Source: Paraburkholderia sabiae
GTDB taxonomy: Bacteria; Pseudomonadota; Gammaproteobacteria; Burkholderiales; Burkholderiaceae
Reading direction: 5' to 3'
DNA: 64,000 nt
Assembly: GCF_030412785.1 (NCBI RefSeq)
Contig: NZ_CP125297.1
Location: 496,001 to 560,000 of the forward strand
Shown: positions 48,125 to 58,326 of the stretch, piece after piece
How the letters are laid out: each line of letters opens with the position of its first letter
How positions within the stretch are numbered: position 1 is the stretch's first letter
Position numbers and translations under genes: made by a program
Notes under the pieces: generated by a model
Database searches by the model: none
Told to the model about the DNA's origin: nothing
The model's input: the letters and a program-made list of their open reading frames with translations, nothing else

Positions 48125-49543
48125 GAGAGGGGTAAGCGCATCCCCTTATACGGAAGTGTCGTAACCGTCGCGCAAGATCTGGATGGTGATCACAGCATCC
48201 ATGACCCGCTGCATACCGATCCACAGCGTCTTCGCACCCAGTTCACCGTCGCTCTTACGCCCGAGGAATCCGCCAAGTGATGCAATCATCCGTATCATCT
48301 GGTTGAGCGTTGGCGTCTTTTTCGGGCGTGGCTTTTTCGAGAGCACGTGAGCGCCATGTATCTCGTCAGCTGCAAAGAACAGTGATGCGTCCAGCTCTGG
48401 ACACGTTCTGCCTAGACGCATGAGCCGTGCGATGCGCCACGACACGACCATATACAGTGCGAGTGCCTTCTCGATGCGCTCCATCTGCGAGAGCTGCAGC
48501 GCCTCAACCCGGCAGGCGTTCTTCAGGACATTGAAGTACATTTCAATCTCCCACCTCGCGCGATACCAGTCAATGAGTTCGATGAGCGCATCCGCATCAA
48601 CCGCTTCGCGGTTGGTCACAAGACGCCAGATGACCGGCTTCACGCCCGCTGGCGCATCCACCTCGCACGCCTCGACGCAGGTGAGAGTGACACCGGCCCG
48701 GCCGGGCAGCGTGATGCGCTGGCTACGCAGTTCCTGCTTCACTTCACGCGCCTTCTGGCCACTGCGCCCGGGCAACACGAAGCTGATATGGCCGAGCATG
48801 TGACTCGCGTGCACCTTGTCCCACAGCTTTTCTTCATCCGTCAGGGCGCGATTGTGCTGGGAGCGGATCAGCCAGTCAGCCGGATTACCCAGTTCCTGCG
48901 CACGCTGCATGAGCGCGGCGATATCGCCTTCGCGGTCGGCCACGTACACCAGCCGCGTGTCAGGCAGGGCCTGTGCCTGTTCGGCCACGATCTCATAACT
49001 TTCAACCCAACGTGTACTCTCCCTGACACCACCACGCCTGCCGTTTGCATCGCGTGGCTCGCGCGCCCACATCCAGGAATTGATGACACCCAGCGGCTCC
49101 CGATCCGGCGTCACCGCATAGGTCGCGTGAAGATACATGCCCACCTGCGCTTCATAACTGAGCGGGCCAGCCCCCTCGATATCCTGGCCGTTAAAGTTCA
49201 ACTCGGTTGTATCGCCAATGCACAGCACCACCGGCAACTGCCCCATGCGTGCTGTGGTGCGATCCCAATGCGGCTGCATCATGTCGCGCCAGTCGATGCG
49301 CTCATTGCCCAGAAAGCGATAGGCACCCATCGTCTCGGTCCAGCCTTCGCACGCGCCCGGGATACTGGCCGTCGGCCGGCTGGCAAACCGTTTGATCAGT
49401 TCCTTCGCGCGTCGGTCTCGCCGTGGATCGCCCAGATCCAGCGTTTCAAATTCCTCGTCCACCCATGCTCCCGCGTCGTCTCGAATTTGCATGCCGAAAA
49501 TCCGAGAGTAAACGCGAAATCCGCGTCGTTAACAACCCCTCTC
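48125..49543 (-). mobile_element. IS4-family (Tn5-like) insertion sequence
   Basis: Short inverted repeats GAGAGGGGT (48125-48133) and ACCCCTCTC (49535-49543) flank a single intact transposase gene. Its right end lies beside an older IS5-type remnant. The true repeats may extend further with mismatches. Confidence 0.7.
48146..49492 (-). CDS. IS4-family transposase (Tn5 type)
   Basis: 448 aa, complete. DDE residues: D in CIGDTTELNF, D in VYVADREGDIAAL, E in WYRARWEIEMYFNVLKNA, which is also the Y-R-E-K signature of IS4. The N-terminal DNA-binding block is DLGDPRRDRRAKELIKRF. Appears functional. Confidence 0.93.
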   Translation of the reverse strand: MQIRDDAGAWVDEEFETLDLGDPRRDRRAKELIKRFASRPTASIPGACEGWTETMGAYRFLGNERIDWRDMMQPHWDRTTARMGQLPVVLCIGDTTELNFNGQDIEGAGPLSYEAQVGMYLHATYAVTPDREPLGVINSWMWAREPRDANGRRGGVRESTRWVESYEIVAEQAQALPDTRLVYVADREGDIAALMQRAQELGNPADWLIRSQHNRALTDEEKLWDKVHASHMLGHISFVLPGRSGQKAREVKQELRSQRITLPGRAGVTLTCVEACEVDAPAGVKPVIWRLVTNREAVDADALIELIDWYRARWEIEMYFNVLKNACRVEALQLSQMERIEKALALYMVVSWRIARLMRLGRTCPELDASLFFAADEIHGAHVLSKKPRPKKTPTLNQMIRMIASLGGFLGRKSDGELGAKTLWIGMQRVMDAVITIQILRDGYDTSV

Positions 49544-49599
49544 TGACTGCTTTGCTATTCCTCTACCGTCAACTTGTGTATAACCGCATGGGGTAAGCG

Positions 49600-50120
49600 A
49601 GGTAGCAAGAATGAGGGCGTAAAAAACCTTCAACTTCCTGCGGATCATTCGCAGGTTGTGACCGGCGCCGCATAACACCGCGTGCATCGCGTCACCGAGC
49701 GCGCCCTTCAGCCAGCGCTGACCGAGTTTGCCATCTGTCTTCATGTGGCCGATGGCTGGCTCAATCGCGCTGCGCCGTCTGATCATCGCCCGTAATCCGC
49801 GCGTGATGCCTCGCCTCAGCCCCGGGTGTTAGATCTTCACACCTTCGATGTCTACGCCCCCTTGTATCCACGATCCGCGACGGCGATTTCTGGCGTGACG
49901 TCGCTCAGGATCGCGCCTGTTCGAGCGCTCCTGCAAGTGTGTGGCCGTCGTATGGTTTGCCTGGCATCGAGCGCATGTCAACGACCAGACCTTCCCTGTG
50001 GTCGTCGTAATCGACACCTTCACGCCGAACTCATAGGGCGTGCGCGCCTCGCCCTTGGCCAGGCACTCTACCTCTGGCGGATGCAGGGCGTAAAGCTTGG
50101 TTTTGTCCTTTTTCTTTTGC
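49600..50120 (-). pseudogene. IS5-family transposase remnant
   Basis: The C-terminal block IEPAIGHMKTDGKLGQRW, KGALGDAMHAVLCGAGHNLR is at 49750-49620. An upstream block (KLYALHPPEVECLAKGEAR, PYEFGVKVSITTT) is near 50100-50010 in a different frame, with the middle degraded. The N-terminal half is missing. Similar to, but clearly diverged from, the element at 50.98-52.47 kb. Confidence 0.75.
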
Positions 50121-50200
50121 GACAGGCCTGGACGGGCAGTTCAAACTCCTCCACTTATGGACAGTTAAATTCCCTCACCCCGTGAAGCAGGACGTGGACG

Positions 50201-50844
50201 TTATTTAGCTCTCTTTTGTTTCTCGCGCAAGGTTTCAGCGGCCTCTTTGAGTCGATAGCTGCGACCGTCGAACTCGAGCAGGTGGCAGTAATGCATGAGG
50301 CGGTCGAGGATTGTGGTGCTCATCGTGTTGTCGCCAAGGTAAGTGCTCCAGTCCTGGACGACGCGGTTGGACGTCACGACGGCGCTGCGACGCAGCTTCA
50401 GCGTTGGTGGATCAACGTTTGCAACAGCGAGTCGGCGTCGTCGGGAATCGTTCGTGACAGGAACAGGTCGTGGAGCACGAGCAGATCGCCATCGGGGATG
50501 GCGCGCAGGCGCGTTTCCCGCTGCGCGGGTGGACTGAGAACGTAGCGGTTGAAGAACTCACTGGTCTCGGGGTACTGCAGCTTGTAGCCCCGCAGGACGG
50601 CCCGGTAGGCAATGGCCTTCGCAACGTGCGACTTGCCAGTACCCGGTTTGCCGATGATCAGTGCGTTGCTGCCTTCGGCGATGAACTTCAGTGTATGCAG
50701 CTGGAAGCACGCCTGAGGCGGCAGTTTGGGATTGGATGGCGCAGCGCGTGATCGCACGCCTGCTCGACGAGTCGGGCGGGATACCTCTTCGCCAGTCCGA
50801 CTGATCTCCGGCTCGTACAGGTGCAGGTCTGGGCACAACTGCAC
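50201..50844 (-). pseudogene. istB: IS21 IstB remnant with frameshift
   Basis: Walker A GKPGTGKSHVAKAIAYRA, then YKLQYPETSEFFNRY, ends around 50400. The rest (NRVVQDWSTYLGDNTMSTTI, LDRLMHYCHLLEFDGRSYRL) continues in another frame to a TAA at 50203-50201. 5' end and istA are missing. A different IS21 lineage from the intact copy at 39.3-41.8 kb. Confidence 0.75.
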
Positions 50845-50978
50845 GAAGAAGCCTTCCGGTACTTCGGTGGCACAGTCAGCTATGTCGTCGGTTCTTCAGA
50901 AGTCCGAACGGGCAGGTGCAGTAAGGATTCGCCGTGGATTTGTGATTCACTGAACTCCCAGAAACGATATTGATCTGA

Positions 50979-52468
50979 ATTTCTTTCTGGGAGTTTGCGA
51001 GCGCCGCCGATGAGCACCCCCGACTTTTTCCGCAGCCGCCTGGACACGATGATCGATCTTCGTCACCCGCTGGCGGTGCTGGCCACGAGGATGCCGTGGA
51101 TGTCGATCGAAGCAACGCTGGGTCCGGTGTTCGAGCGGCGTGCTCGTGAAGACCAGGTCAGTGAAGGCATCGATCTGTTCGGCGTGGCACCGGTGCTGGC
51201 TGGAGGTGGCCCGAGCGCGGCTGGCCGGCCACGGTTGCCGGTTCGGTTGATGGTCGGTCTGCTCTACCTGAAGCACGCGTACAACGAGAGCGACGAGACG
51301 GTGTGCGAGCGTTGGGCGCAGGACGTGTACTTCCAGTTTTTCTGCGGCGAGGAGTACTTCCAGCCGCGTTTGCCGTGCGACCCGACCAATCTGGTGCGCT
51401 TTCGTCAGGCCTTGGGCGAAGCGGGTGTCGAGGAGTTGCTGGCGACGACGATCACCGCTGCGGTGTAGATGAAGACGGTCACGCCGGCGAATTCGAGCGG
51501 GTAATCGTCGACACTACGGTGCAAGAGAAGGCGATCGCGTATCCGACCGACAGCCGGCTGCTTGATGTGGCGCGCGCCCGGCTCGTGCAACTGGCCCAGC
51601 GTGCCGGTTTGAACCTGAAGCAGACTTACGAACGTGAGGGCAAGCGCTTGCGTCGCCGTGCCGGCGGCTATGCGCACGCAAAGCAGTTCAGGCGCCTGCG
51701 TCGTGTACTCAAACGTCAGCGCACGGTATTGGGCCGGTTGCTGCGTGACATCGAACGCAAGCTGTCCGAGGCTCCGGACGAACGGCAGGCACAGCTGCGC
51801 GCCTGGCTTGAGCGGGCGTGGCGCATCTGCCGCCAGCGTGCGAAGGACAAGAACAAACTGTACGCATTGCATGCGCCGGAAGTTGAATGCATCGGCAAGG
51901 GCAAGGCGCGCCAGCCTTACGAGTTCGGCGTCAAGGTCAGTCTGGCGATCACGGAGAAACAAGGACTGATCGTCGGGGCACGCGCGTTCCCGGGCAACCC
52001 CTACGACGGCCACACCCTGGCTGAACAGCTCGAGCAGACATCGATCCCGTTGCAGGACGTGCCGGGCACACCGCGTGTGAAGACGACACTCGTCGATCTC
52101 GGGTTTCGTGGTGTCGATGCCGACGTTGCGCCGGTACAGCTCGTGCACCGCGGCAAGAGCAGGACCCTGTCGGCACCCCAGCGGCGCTGGCTGAAACGAC
52201 GACAGGCCATCGAGCCGATCATCGGTCACGTCAAGCAGGATCACGGCATGCGACGCTGCTGGCTCAAAGGACAAACCGGCGATGCACTGCATTCCGTGCT
52301 GTGCGCCGTCGGCTATAACCTGCGCTGGCTGCTGCGCGCTATCGTGCGGCTGGGCATCAAGCCCGTTTTTTTCGTTCTTGCGGTCCTGCGCCTGTTCGCC
52401 GACTTCATACCGATGAGGCTGCCTTTACACCCCTCGCTCGGTTTGCCTCAACTCGCAGAATGAATTTT
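50979..52468 (+). mobile_element. IS5-type insertion sequence with a damaged transposase
   Basis: Imperfect inverted ends: TTCTTTCTGGGAGTTTGCG near 50981-50999 and CTCAACTCGCAGAATGAA near 52448-52465 (TTCATTCTGCGAGTTGAG when reversed). One transposase frame fills the element. Confidence 0.65.
51010..52463 (+). pseudogene. IS5-family transposase split by a stop and a frame change
   Basis: First frame from the ATG at 51010 (MSTPDFFRSRLDTMIDLRHP) ends at a TAG at 51466-51468. The remainder (EFERVIVDTTVQEKAIAYPT, to MRLPLHPSLGLPQLAE) is in the +1-shifted frame to 52463. Core blocks: HAYNESDETVCERW, VDTTVQEKAI (first D), LVDLGFRGVDAD (second D), RRQAIEPIIGHVKQDHGM (E). Since both a stop and a frame change lie within about 35 bp, decay is more likely than programmed frameshifting, but the latter is not excluded. 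Confidence 0.75.
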
Positions 52469-52671
52469 GCAGGGCCGACTATGTCGTGTTCGACGAGGGC
52501 GTCATTACGCCCGTCGTGATTGGTCGTATCCAGTCGAACACGGCCGAGGTAGCTGCGGATCACCGTCACCTCGGCACCGGCAGCGACGAGCTGAACTCCG
52601 ACGCCGTGACGCCACGTGTGCGGTGTGATCCTTTTTGTCGCGAGCGATGGAACCTGCTGCGAAGCTGACTA

Positions 52672-53320
52672 AACGTACTCCTTGAGCTTGAAGCGAACCC
52701 CGTCTGCACTGAGCGGCTGCCTATATCGATTGACGAAGATAGGCTCGTTATCCTTACGCGGCTGTCGCCTGAGCAGCGCCTTGATTACGGCCACCGTTTC
52801 CGGCCACAAAGGACAAATACGACGCTTTCGTCCTTTGCCGAATAGCTCTACTTGCGAAGGAGATTCAAAGCGGATGGCTCTTGGACACACATCCAGCGCC
52901 TCCTGGATTCGTGCTCCCGTGTTGTACAGCAACGCGTGATCTCGCTGCTGCCCTTCCAGGCTCGATTGGTCCGGCTCTCGAAGGACCGCCGCAATCTCCT
53001 CGGCATCCATGTAACACATGGCGGGCCGGGGACGTCTTCTTGACCGGGATGTGTGCGATCTCTGTGCACTGCGCGATCGCCAGTGGCTCGCGATAGGCGA
53101 CGAAGGCAAAGAAGCTGACGGCGAGTCGACAGTGGCGCGTGCCGATGGACACCTGCCTGTCTTTCTTCAAATAGTCGAGGAACACGAGCACCTCACTGGC
53201 CTGCAGTTCCGCTAGCGACAGCTGCGTGATCTTCCGTCGCCCACGACCGGCGGTAAATTGAAGGAACATCTTCCACGTGTCGCGATAGGAGCATACCGTG
53301 TGCTGGGAAAGATTCCTCTG
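52672..53320 (-). pseudogene. Degraded tyrosine recombinase (RitC/XerD-like)
   Basis: Pieces in two or three frames: MFLQFTAGRGRRKITQLSLA, LVFLDYLKKDRQVSIGTRHC, YNTGARIQEALDVCPRAIRF (first active-site Arg), GKGRKRRICPLWPETVAVIK. It stops before the HxxR and Tyr motifs. Closely follows the plan of ritC at 56.2 kb, so it may be the remains of a second RIT-type element. Confidence 0.7.
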
Positions 53321-53509
53321 CTTGCCATCCCTTCATGGAAGAGGTTTCGTTGGAGCGCCGGCTTGCTCACGCACAACAAGATAGTGCTTGAGGGGAGGTC
53401 ATGACTCCAGGAGCCAGCGGCAGCCGACGGTTCTTGAAAAACTTCGTCTCCCGGATCTCGAGAGTTTGCCGCGAGTTCATGTTCTGCGACATAAGACATC
53501 CGCTCAACA

Positions 53510-53690
53510 CTGGTCACGCAGATCGACGTCGCCCAGCATCAAACGCGCGACCTCGCATCCCCGAAGCCCTGCACAGTATGCAAGCACCAGCATTGTGAAG
53601 AGGGTGACAAGACGCACCACGAAGCCTTCGGTGAGGGATACATGCGTATTCCACGCCGTCGCGAACAGGACGCAGCGACGCGGGAGCTTT
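53510..53690 (-). pseudogene. Fragment of another tyrosine recombinase
   Basis: On the minus strand one frame reads SLTEGFVVRLVTLFTMLVLA then YCAGLRGCEVARLMLGDVDL, the first active-site block of XerC/D-like recombinases. Nothing else of the gene is recognisable. Confidence 0.55.
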
Positions 53691-53824
53691 GCCCTTTTAC
53701 TCGGACTCGGTCGTTGCAGTCAACGAGCTTCGCGCCTTGCGCATCGATTCACCATCGCCTTCACCAAACGCGTCGCGCTCGATGACCACGGACTTCGCGT
53801 TATCGAACTTCTGTGCCCGAGACT

Positions 53825-53891
53825 GTTATGTGGCCATTCGTCTTCATCCGGACGTTGAGAGCCGCTCTGCTGCACTGCTAGGCAACATAAC
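53825..53891. repeat. Inverted repeat upstream of the recombinase trio
   Basis: GTTATGTGGCC at 53825-53835 and GGCAACATAAC at 53881-53891 pair in 10 of 11 positions, 45 bp apart. Location just ahead of ritA suits a recombination site or element end. Confidence 0.5.
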
Positions 53892-53939
53892 GCGCTTGCT
53901 GTGGCATGGTGATTTCCCACTTTCCTTGGGAGATTGTCA

Positions 53940-55199
53940 TGCTCGAGCACTATTACTTTCGTCCAGAGACCGTCGACCGCATTCGTTTGTCATGGCTCGC
54001 TCCGGCGATTGAGGAATACGTCACTTGGCTGACAGAGGCTCACTACACGGCCCGTAGTGTGTTGCATCGCGTGCCCGTGCTGGTGAGCTTTGGGAGTACG
54101 CGAAGGCGCGCGGTGCGAGGGATTTCGCGCAGCTAAGCGATTACGTCGAGCCGTTTGTGCAGACTTGGATCTGTCGACATGGGCGTGGACGCAGTGCTGC
54201 CCGGCGGAGCAAGTTTTCTCATGAGGTTCGCAATCCTATTTGCCAAATGCTTCGCCTGGTAGTTGAGGGTTACGATGGCCCAAGTCGTCCACAAAGCCAG
54301 ATAACCCGTTCGAACGAGAGGCTCCGCTATTCATGGCGTTTCTTGTTGAGGAGAAGGGGCTTCGGCCACGTACCATTCTCCACTACCGCTTCCATCTGCA
54401 TCAGTTCGCCACCTACCTCGAGCGCAACAGCATCCGGTTACAGGCTGTTTCGCCAACCGTAATCAGCGGGTTCATTGCCGAGTATGGTCCACGTGTTGCG
54501 TGGACAACGCTTTGTAACGCGTGCGGAACGTTGCGCGTCTTTCTGCGCTATCTGTATCGGGAAGGAGTCTTGTCCCGGGACCTGAGCCCGCTCGTCGAGT
54601 TTCCACAATCATATCGACACGCAGGTATCCCCCGATCTATCAGCTGGGATCAGGTCGAACAGGTCCTGGCAAGCGTTGACCGGCGTTCTCCCTGTGGCAG
54701 GCGCGACTACGCGATGCTGTTGCTGCTGTCTACATACGGCCTGCGGGCGTGCGAAGTTGCCTCGCTTACCCTGGACGATATCGACTGGCGCAACGAGCGG
54801 TTTAGAGTCCGGGACCGCAAGGCAGGCAACACCACCACTTATCCGCTTTCGGCAGTGGCCGGATCAGCGATCGTCGACTACCTCAAGAATGGGCGACCGG
54901 CCACAACGCATCGCGAGATCTTCATGCGCATGTCGGCGCCGCTTGCTCCGATTGGTCACGCGGCCGTGGTGTGCCGGGCTGCCCACTTCATTCGCAAAGC
55001 AGGCATCAGCGTTCCACGGGCAGGCTCACACGTACTACGGCACAGCTGCGTACAGCGCTTGCTGAATGCTCACTTCTCCCTCAAGCATATTGGCGACTAT
55101 GTTGGCCATCGAAGCATCTCTTCGACCCAGATTTACGGCAAGCTGGCAATCGATCAACTTCGCGATGTCGCGCAAGGCGATGGAGAGGATGTGCTATGA
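53940..55199 (+). pseudogene. ritA: RIT element tyrosine recombinase A, frameshifted in its N-terminal part
   Basis: The frame starts MLEHYYFRPETVDRIRLSWL, is lost near 54094 where one G is missing (SFG then EYAKARGARDFAQLSDYVEP in the next frame), and shifts again near 54290 (DNPFERE then FMAFLVEEKGLRPRTILHYR). The last 288 residues from 54333 are open and hold the whole catalytic domain: STYGLRACEVASL, HVLRHSCVQRLL, YVGHRSISSTQIYGK. Overlaps ritB by 4 bp. Confidence 0.8.
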
Positions 55200-56188
55200 G
55201 ATCTTCTACCAGCTTCCAGAGCTTTCTCGGTCCAGATATCGAACAGTTCCTCGGCTACAAGCGCTCGCTGGGCAGGCGTTTCGACGTCGAAGAGAAGGCA
55301 CTCGCTCTATTCGACGCATACCTGCTACGCAAGCAGATCCGCAGTTTTTCCCAGGTGACCCCGACCGTCGTGGATGAGTTCCTGCTCTCGCGTCCGCGAC
55401 CACATCCAAGAAGCTACAACCATCTGCGCTGTACGATTGGGAGGTTGTTCGCGTATCTCGTCAATCATGGGAAGCTTGTCGCGACGCCACTACTATCACC
55501 ACCGCGCCGATCACGATATGAACGAACGCCTTTCATTTTCGACACGGCGTCGATTAAGAAGTTGCTTGCGCTTGCCAAGACGCTTCCCGATAAAGGCGGC
55601 ACCATAGGGCGAGGCGACACGTATTTCGTCATTTTCGCTGTTCTGTACGGACTCGGATTGCGGGTCGGCGAGGTCTGCAGGCTGCGAATCAAGGACGTTG
55701 ACCTTCAGCGTCAACTGCTCGTCATCCGCGAAACGAAGTTCTACAAGAGCCGCCTGGTACCTTTCGGCCCGAAGGTTGGGGCATTGCTCGCCGGGCATTT
55801 GCGTCAACGCGAGACAGCGGCCACATACCCCGCTCAGGATGAGAGTCCGCTGTTCTGCTTACGTGGTGGAAGGGCAATCAACCCATGCACGATCAGCCAG
55901 ACTTTTCACGCCCTCATTCCCAAACTGCACCTTGAGATTCCACTGGGCATCTCGTATCCGCACTTGCACGATCTCCGCCACGCATTCGCCGTCGGCGTGC
56001 TCACACGATGGTACCGTCTCGGCCTTGATCCACAGGCAAATCTCCTCGCGCTCTCGACGTTCATGGGGCATGTCGACGTGAGCTCCACCGCGGTGTACCT
56101 GTCGACGACACCTGAGCTCCTTGAGCAGGCTAATCGCCGTTACAAGGCATTCGCTGCGGCAACTCTCAGGGAGGTTCTCCCATCATGA
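55196..56188 (+). CDS. ritB: RIT element tyrosine recombinase B
   Basis: 330 aa, intact. Core-binding domain SFLGPDIEQFLGYKRSLGRR; active site R in YGLGLRVGEVCRL, HDLRHAFAVGVL, MGHVDVSSTAVYLS. ATGA overlap with ritA and 4-bp overlap with ritC, the hallmark of the three-recombinase RIT elements. Confidence 0.88.
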   Translation: MRSSTSFQSFLGPDIEQFLGYKRSLGRRFDVEEKALALFDAYLLRKQIRSFSQVTPTVVDEFLLSRPRPHPRSYNHLRCTIGRLFAYLVNHGKLVATPLLSPPRRSRYERTPFIFDTASIKKLLALAKTLPDKGGTIGRGDTYFVIFAVLYGLGLRVGEVCRLRIKDVDLQRQLLVIRETKFYKSRLVPFGPKVGALLAGHLRQRETAATYPAQDESPLFCLRGGRAINPCTISQTFHALIPKLHLEIPLGISYPHLHDLRHAFAVGVLTRWYRLGLDPQANLLALSTFMGHVDVSSTAVYLSTTPELLEQANRRYKAFAAATLREVLPS

Positions 56189-57189
56189 ACCCATCTCTCG
56201 GCTCATTGATACAGTCATTCTTTATCGATCACCTTCCCGTGCAGAAAGGCCTGCGCCAAGGTTCGATCCGAAGTTATCGCGACACAGTTCGCCTGTTTCT
56301 CGGATTTGTATCCGAGCAACGCCGCACTTCAATTACTTCTCTGAAGGTCGAGGACCTCACCTTTGAGCGCGTGCTGACGTTCCTCAAGTATCTGGAGCAG
56401 CAGCGCGGCAACTCCGTGCGTACTCGCAACCAGCGGCGGGCGGCGCTGAATACCTTCTACGCGTACCTCGCGCTGCGCGTGCCAGAGATGTTGGCAGCAT
56501 GCCAGCAAATCGCGGCAATTCCCGTCAAGCGGACATCATTGCCCGATACCCATTACCTCGAGCAAGAGGAGGTGACAGCATTGTTTCGGTCTCTTCCAAA
56601 GCAAGGGCGTTTTGCACTTCGCGACCGAACACTGTTGCTCTTTCTATACAACACGGGCGCCCGGGTTCAGGAAGTCGCCGAACTTCGTAGGGAACATCTC
56701 GATTTAGCGCCTCCAGCCAAGGTCCATCTGCACGGCAAAGGCGACAAGTGGCGCGTGTGCCCGCTCTGGGATGAAACAGTAAAATATCTTCAGCAACTGC
56801 TCGATGAGCAACGCACATTGCCCAATGGTCCGGTGTTCGGCGCAGTTAAGAACCGCCCCCTGACACGCTTTGGTATCTACAAGATAGTGCGGCGACATGC
56901 AGCGCCGTGGGACACGGACGGTCCGCAGCCGCGACATGTCAGTCCTCATCTTTTTCGACATACTGCCGCCGTCCACCTCCTTGAATCTGGTGTCGAAGTC
57001 AACGTCATCCGAGGCTGGCTCGGACACGTTAGCCTCGATACCACCAATCGATATGCCGAGCTGACGTTACGCGCCAAGACCGAAGCGTTACGTGCCTGCG
57101 AGATAAGTTCTTCAAATTCGGGGGTATCCCGCGCTCGCGCCGTCTGGAAAGACGACAAATCACTCATCGAATGGCTCAACGCGCTATAG
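56185..57189 (+). CDS. ritC: RIT element tyrosine recombinase C
   Basis: 334 aa, intact. Core-binding domain around residues 10-105 (PVQKGLRQGSIRSYRDTVRL), active site R in YNTGARVQEVAEL, HLFRHTAAVHLL, WLGHVSLDTTNRYAEL. Ends a few bp from where the neighbouring istA fragment begins, so 57190-57200 is a likely right edge of the RIT element. Confidence 0.88.
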   Translation: MNPSLGSLIQSFFIDHLPVQKGLRQGSIRSYRDTVRLFLGFVSEQRRTSITSLKVEDLTFERVLTFLKYLEQQRGNSVRTRNQRRAALNTFYAYLALRVPEMLAACQQIAAIPVKRTSLPDTHYLEQEEVTALFRSLPKQGRFALRDRTLLLFLYNTGARVQEVAELRREHLDLAPPAKVHLHGKGDKWRVCPLWDETVKYLQQLLDEQRTLPNGPVFGAVKNRPLTRFGIYKIVRRHAAPWDTDGPQPRHVSPHLFRHTAAVHLLESGVEVNVIRGWLGHVSLDTTNRYAELTLRAKTEALRACEISSSNSGVSRARAVWKDDKSLIEWLNAL

Positions 57190-57731
57190 CTCGTGTGCCG
57201 CCGAAGTAGACGAACGCTTCGCGCAGGCAACTCGCACAGCGTTGCGGCGTCCTCGCCAGCGGTAAAGCGCACGAAGCTCGCGCGGCTGTATCCAAGCGTC
57301 GCCACCAGCGCCAGCAACGGCGCACGGCCGCGACGGATGACCGTGAAGTCGGCCTGCATCTGTTTGCCCGGCGGTGTCTCGAACCGAACCACCGGCTCCG
57401 CTTCATGGCGCTTGTACGGCGCCAGGAACGCCTTGAGCTGGCTGATGCTCCCTTCGTAGCCAGCTTCCTGCAGCTCCCGATGCAGCACTGTTGCCGGAAT
57501 CCAGTGCGGGCGCGCGGCGGCAACACGTTCGAGCACGTAGTCCTTGAACGGCTCGAGCTTCGTCGGGCGTGGCTCGCGTTGCTTGTAGCGGCCAGCCTGG
57601 TCGTCGCGCAGATAGCGACGCACCGTGTTGCGTGTCAGGCCCGTCTGTCGCGCTATCTCCCGTACCGCCGTTCCCCGTCTTGCCAATACCTTGATTTCCA
57701 CTGCTTGCTCCTGAGTCAGCATCGGCGGCAA
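57190..57731 (-). pseudogene. istA: IS21 IstA fragment (N-terminal part)
   Basis: Begins MLTQEQAVEIKVLARRGTAV with helix-turn-helix REIARQTGLTRNTVRRYL, and the first catalytic Asp in QMQADFTVIRRG. The frame changes near 57245, where LREAFVYFGGT continues in a neighbouring frame, and all similarity ends at about 57195, next to ritC. So the gene is cut off by the RIT element or a deletion. The open frame running on below 57190 is antisense to ritC. Confidence 0.75.
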
Positions 57732-57751
57732 AAAGCCGCCATCCTCTCCCA

Positions 57752-57810
57752 GGTGGGTCAGGTTTACCTCGGCGGGTGGGTCAGTTTCACATCGGCGCTA
57801 ACAACAAGTC
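57752..57810. repeat. IS21 terminal repeats, inner copies
   Basis: GGTGGGTCAGGTTTACCTCGGCG-like and GGTGGGTCAGTTTCACATCGGCG-like units lie in tandem here. The second, extended by CTAACAAC, recurs at 58360-58388 as GGGTCAGTTTTGCATCGGCG and CCAACAAC. They are the ends of two related IS21 copies that share their left-end repeat. Confidence 0.65.
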
Positions 57811-58290
57811 TGCCTCGCGGATTTCGCCGGTGTCCGGATTGGTGATGCCGAGCTTCTTGCCCGAGTAATCGACGAACAGCTTCTGTCCCGGCACGTGGGT
57901 CTGTCGCAGCGTAACCGGTAGTCGTTGTGCCCATTCCTGATAGGCCTTGCAGAACCAGCTGTAACCGTAACCGTCGGGGTGCTGCGCCTTGTATTCCTGC
58001 CACAGCAGGTCCAGCGTCACGCCCGGCCTGCCGATCTCGCGATGTACCGTTGGCCAGTGCGGCATGCCGCAAGGCGGTTCGCGCTGCGTCGGCGGCGGAT
58101 AAAGGCGTGCTTCAAGGGCGACGTCGTCAGTCTGCAGATCTGCCGGCAACGGCCAGCTCAGCCCTGCCAGCCTCGTGCCGCGCAGATACTGCCACACCGT
58201 CGAGGTCGACGTGCCCATCGCCTGGGCGATCTCACGATGGCTGCGGTCGCACTCGAAATGCAGCCGCAGTACTTCTCGAGTCTTGCGCAT
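57787..58290 (-). pseudogene. istA: Second IS21 IstA fragment, different lineage
   Basis: N-terminal ~165 residues of IstA from the ATG at 58290: MRKTREVLRLHFECDRSHRE, IAQAMGTSTSTVWQYLRGTR, then PGQKLFVDYSGKKLGITNPD where the first Asp of DDE sits. It is cut at 57787, exactly where the terminal repeats of the adjacent IS21 copy begin, indicating that one IS21 landed in or beside another. Confidence 0.75.
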
Positions 58291-58326
58291 GGTCAACCTA
58301 GTATTTGCCAATGGGCACTCCGACAA

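Noticed and set aside
51440..51500. Programmed frameshift in the IS5-type transposase
   Set aside because: Some IS5 subgroups use frameshifting, but a stop and a frame change without a slippery heptamer fit decay better; kept as pseudogene.
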